Positions 62,006-64,000 of a DNA stretch of 64,000 nucleotides are shown here, piece after piece (position 1 is the first letter of the stretch; each line of letters starts with the position of its first letter). The notes beneath the pieces were generated by a model, which was given only the letters and a program-made list of their open reading frames with translations, was not told the DNA's origin and did not search any database. The stretch comes from Rotaria macrura (lineage: Eukaryota; Rotifera; Eurotatoria; Philodinida; Philodinidae). Location: contig OENT01000921.1 of assembly GCA_900239685.1 (NCBI GenBank), positions 1 through 64,000 of the forward strand, in the 5' to 3' direction. The translations under genes and the position numbers were made by a program.

Positions 62006-62162
62006 TAGTGGTGGCACGTTTTCTTTCCTTTCTAGGGAAAGTTAAAGTTTCCTTTTCAGTTTTTTAAAGTATTTTCTGAATTGAGCAGCATCAATTTTCT
62101 AATGAAAACTTGAATATTAAAACGCTTTCCTTCCACTAAAGAAAGTGAAAATCCCACCCCTA
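62006..62162. mobile_element. 157-bp hAT-like MITE with 8-bp target duplication
   Basis: Starts TAGTGGTGGCAC, ends ATCCCACCCCTA, and is flanked by perfect CTCATTAA repeats (61998-62005, 62163-62170). Its ends and its GAAAGTTAAAGTTT interior relate it to the 76-bp element at 18459. Confidence 0.9.
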
Positions 62163-62170
62163 CTCATTAA

Positions 62171-64000
62171 TCTACAGTACGTAAGCTTGAGCTTCATTAA
62201 CTCACAGTTAACTTGATGACGAATATCTATTTATAGATCATATTCGATTTATTCTTGTGTAAATAATCATCATCATGAACTTAGATCTTTTCGGTCAATA
62301 GTGAACAAAAAAAAAGGTTTGTTTTGTGCGATTTTCTCAGTTTTCAGAAGATTTGAATGATTTAAAGAAAAGAAACTTCTACTAACTCAAATCATGTAGA
62401 ATCTGTTTAATTCGCAATCATTAGCATTCCACAAAACAGTACTCATGATTTCTCAAACCAACCCCATTGAGATATCTTTTTAAAAAACAGCTATCAAACA
62501 AACACCTGACGAGAAGAATAAAAAATGCTTTTGCATCGTTTAACTTATGTTTCATAACAAATTTGATATCGGTATTCGGTGAAGAACATCTTCGATTTGA
62601 CAGTCAAATTCTATATCGATATCAAAGCATTCAAGAAAATCTAGTCATTCTATCGAATTCTATTCTTTCAATTGAATTACTCCGTATTTATGATCAAGTT
62701 TGGACATAATGCAACTGTTTTGCAAAGAATGTGGGTACAAGCTGTCTTTTTTTAATCTCGTTCACATAAACTATTAGTTGACTTGTTCTCAAGTTGATCG
62801 GGTTTTAATCAATGAATACAACGAGACATAAACTGAAGTAAGTACCTCATATACTGACAGCTAACATGTCATAATGGCATGAAAAGCGCGCGATCAAGCA
62901 ACACAAGAATAGATGTCGTACATAACAGTAGTTGTAAAAATATATTTTCTTGTCGTTTCTCCTCTAAGAAAAACAGGACGAAAAGAAGCCAATCATAAAT
63001 TTAGTGGAGAAGAAAACAGATTTCTTACTTACTTATTATAAAGACACACACATGCATACACGAATGCATGTCTGCTAATTGTTGTGTCAATCTAGTGAAA
63101 TACAATATGAATATTGATCTTTTATTATATGTAAACAATAGTATCGATCTCGTTTGTTCTTCGAATTATTCTACAAATCACTCTTCATTTCTTCATCAAC
63201 TGATTCTTCAAATATACTTCGATTTTTTTAATCGCTATTGTTCAGCAAAAACAATTAAGAATTTTAATTTTAATATAAAATTTGATTAATAGCATTGCTA
63301 TGAAAACAACATAGGAGAAAAGGAATATTTTTATGGATGAAATAAAACTAAACGATAAGTACTAAAAGAGAAACCGAACCCTTTATGATCATACAATAGA
63401 CAGACGATTGTTTGACAGAAAACGAACGATCTTCGATGAACATCAGATTATTTTAGTAATTATTAAACTTCGTCTCATAAGAAAAGACCCTCAGTCTTTC
63501 ATTATGTTATGTCAAAATGTTTGAAAACTGCTGTCGACGAAAACACAGAATTACTATGGAGTGACCCCTTCATAAAGGTGGAGAGAGAGTGCTCTATAAT
63601 ATGAGAGGTTTAGTAGTGTTTGAGAACAAAACTCTTTTTCAATCCAGATGAAATTTTCAAACATCTAGATAAATTTCATCTATACTGTATGTATATGTCT
63701 GTTTGGTTGTTTTTCTTCTTTACTAATTTCTCTGCTGTTATTTTGTTGTTTTCTTTCTTTATTCTTGCTGGAATCGTTCTCGTCGATGCTGACGTTCTCT
63801 CGACTATAAGCTACCAACGAAAATTTGTCTGAAGAAAAAAGAAAAAAAAGAGAACTATAGACCAGACGTTAACGTTAAGAACGATAATAAATCAGTACAC
63901 AACTGTGTTTTCTGCTGAAATGTATTGTGCCAACTTTTTTTTATCTATTAGATTGTTTTCTCTACAGTTTTATGCTTGTGTATTTTTAGAACATAAAACG
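62171..64000. other. Terminal region, no recognised gene
   Basis: ORFs at 62467-62709, 63068-63289 and 63620-63832 have normal-looking but unrecognised translations and no supporting splice, repeat or signal context. They could be exons of genes continuing beyond the window. Confidence 0.4.

Noticed and set aside
1..64000. CRISPR arrays, bacterial operons, rRNA genes, telomeric repeats
   Set aside because: None seen; the window is eukaryotic chromosomal sequence with spliceosomal introns.

Overview
The window looks like nuclear DNA of a small invertebrate, most probably a bdelloid rotifer. It is AT-rich, its genes have 50-90 bp GT-AG introns, and animal genes (Slit, a Hedgehog-type Hint protein, ELOVL, a macro-PARP) sit beside genes that are rare in animals (hevein/GH19 chitinase, intronless VOC-bicupin protein, NHL six-bladed propeller). 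Many short inverted-repeat transposons are scattered between them. The species assignment is an inference from this mix; no rRNA, tRNA or telomere was found to confirm it.

Layout. 1-9.3 kb: one six-exon secreted Hint-domain gene (2192-3389) whose first coding exon is only the ATG, then about 6 kb without a recognisable gene, holding a CGTATAC-rich fold-back element near 5.2 kb. 9.3-16 kb: an intact single-exon fatty-acid elongase (9371-10183) followed by a decayed non-LTR retrotransposon (about 10.6-15.9 kb) whose ORF1 is interrupted by a 404-bp, almost perfect palindrome flanked by TA. 16-27 kb: gene-poor, with a second CGTATAC fold-back (17135-17433), a 76-bp hAT-like MITE with an 8-bp target duplication, a small three-exon gene for a secreted Gly/His/Asn-rich peptide (minus strand, 21603-22009), and a 127-bp inverted repeat around a 140-N assembly gap. 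27.3-29.8 kb: a five-exon gene joining CCHC zinc knuckles, a macro domain and an ADP-ribosyltransferase (PARP) domain. 31.0-47.3 kb: a complete Slit axon-guidance gene on the minus strand with four LRR blocks, EGF repeats, laminin G and a C-terminal cystine knot. 48.9-53.3 kb: GH19 chitinase (+), VOC-bicupin protein (-), NHL-repeat protein (-). 53.3-64 kb: mostly non-coding, with a cluster of five TIR elements: a FLYWCH-carrying element, a mariner-like MITE, two hAT-like MITEs and a 1.3-kb hAT-like element. Each has a target-site duplication visible in the sequence.

The genes do not form a pathway. Slit is a secreted guidance ligand; the chitinase, Hint protein and small peptide are also predicted to be secreted; the macro-PARP and NHL protein are probably regulatory; the cupin and chitinase are the best candidates for horizontal acquisition. 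Splice sites and frames were worked out by eye, so exon edges could be wrong by a few bases where alternative GT/AG choices exist.
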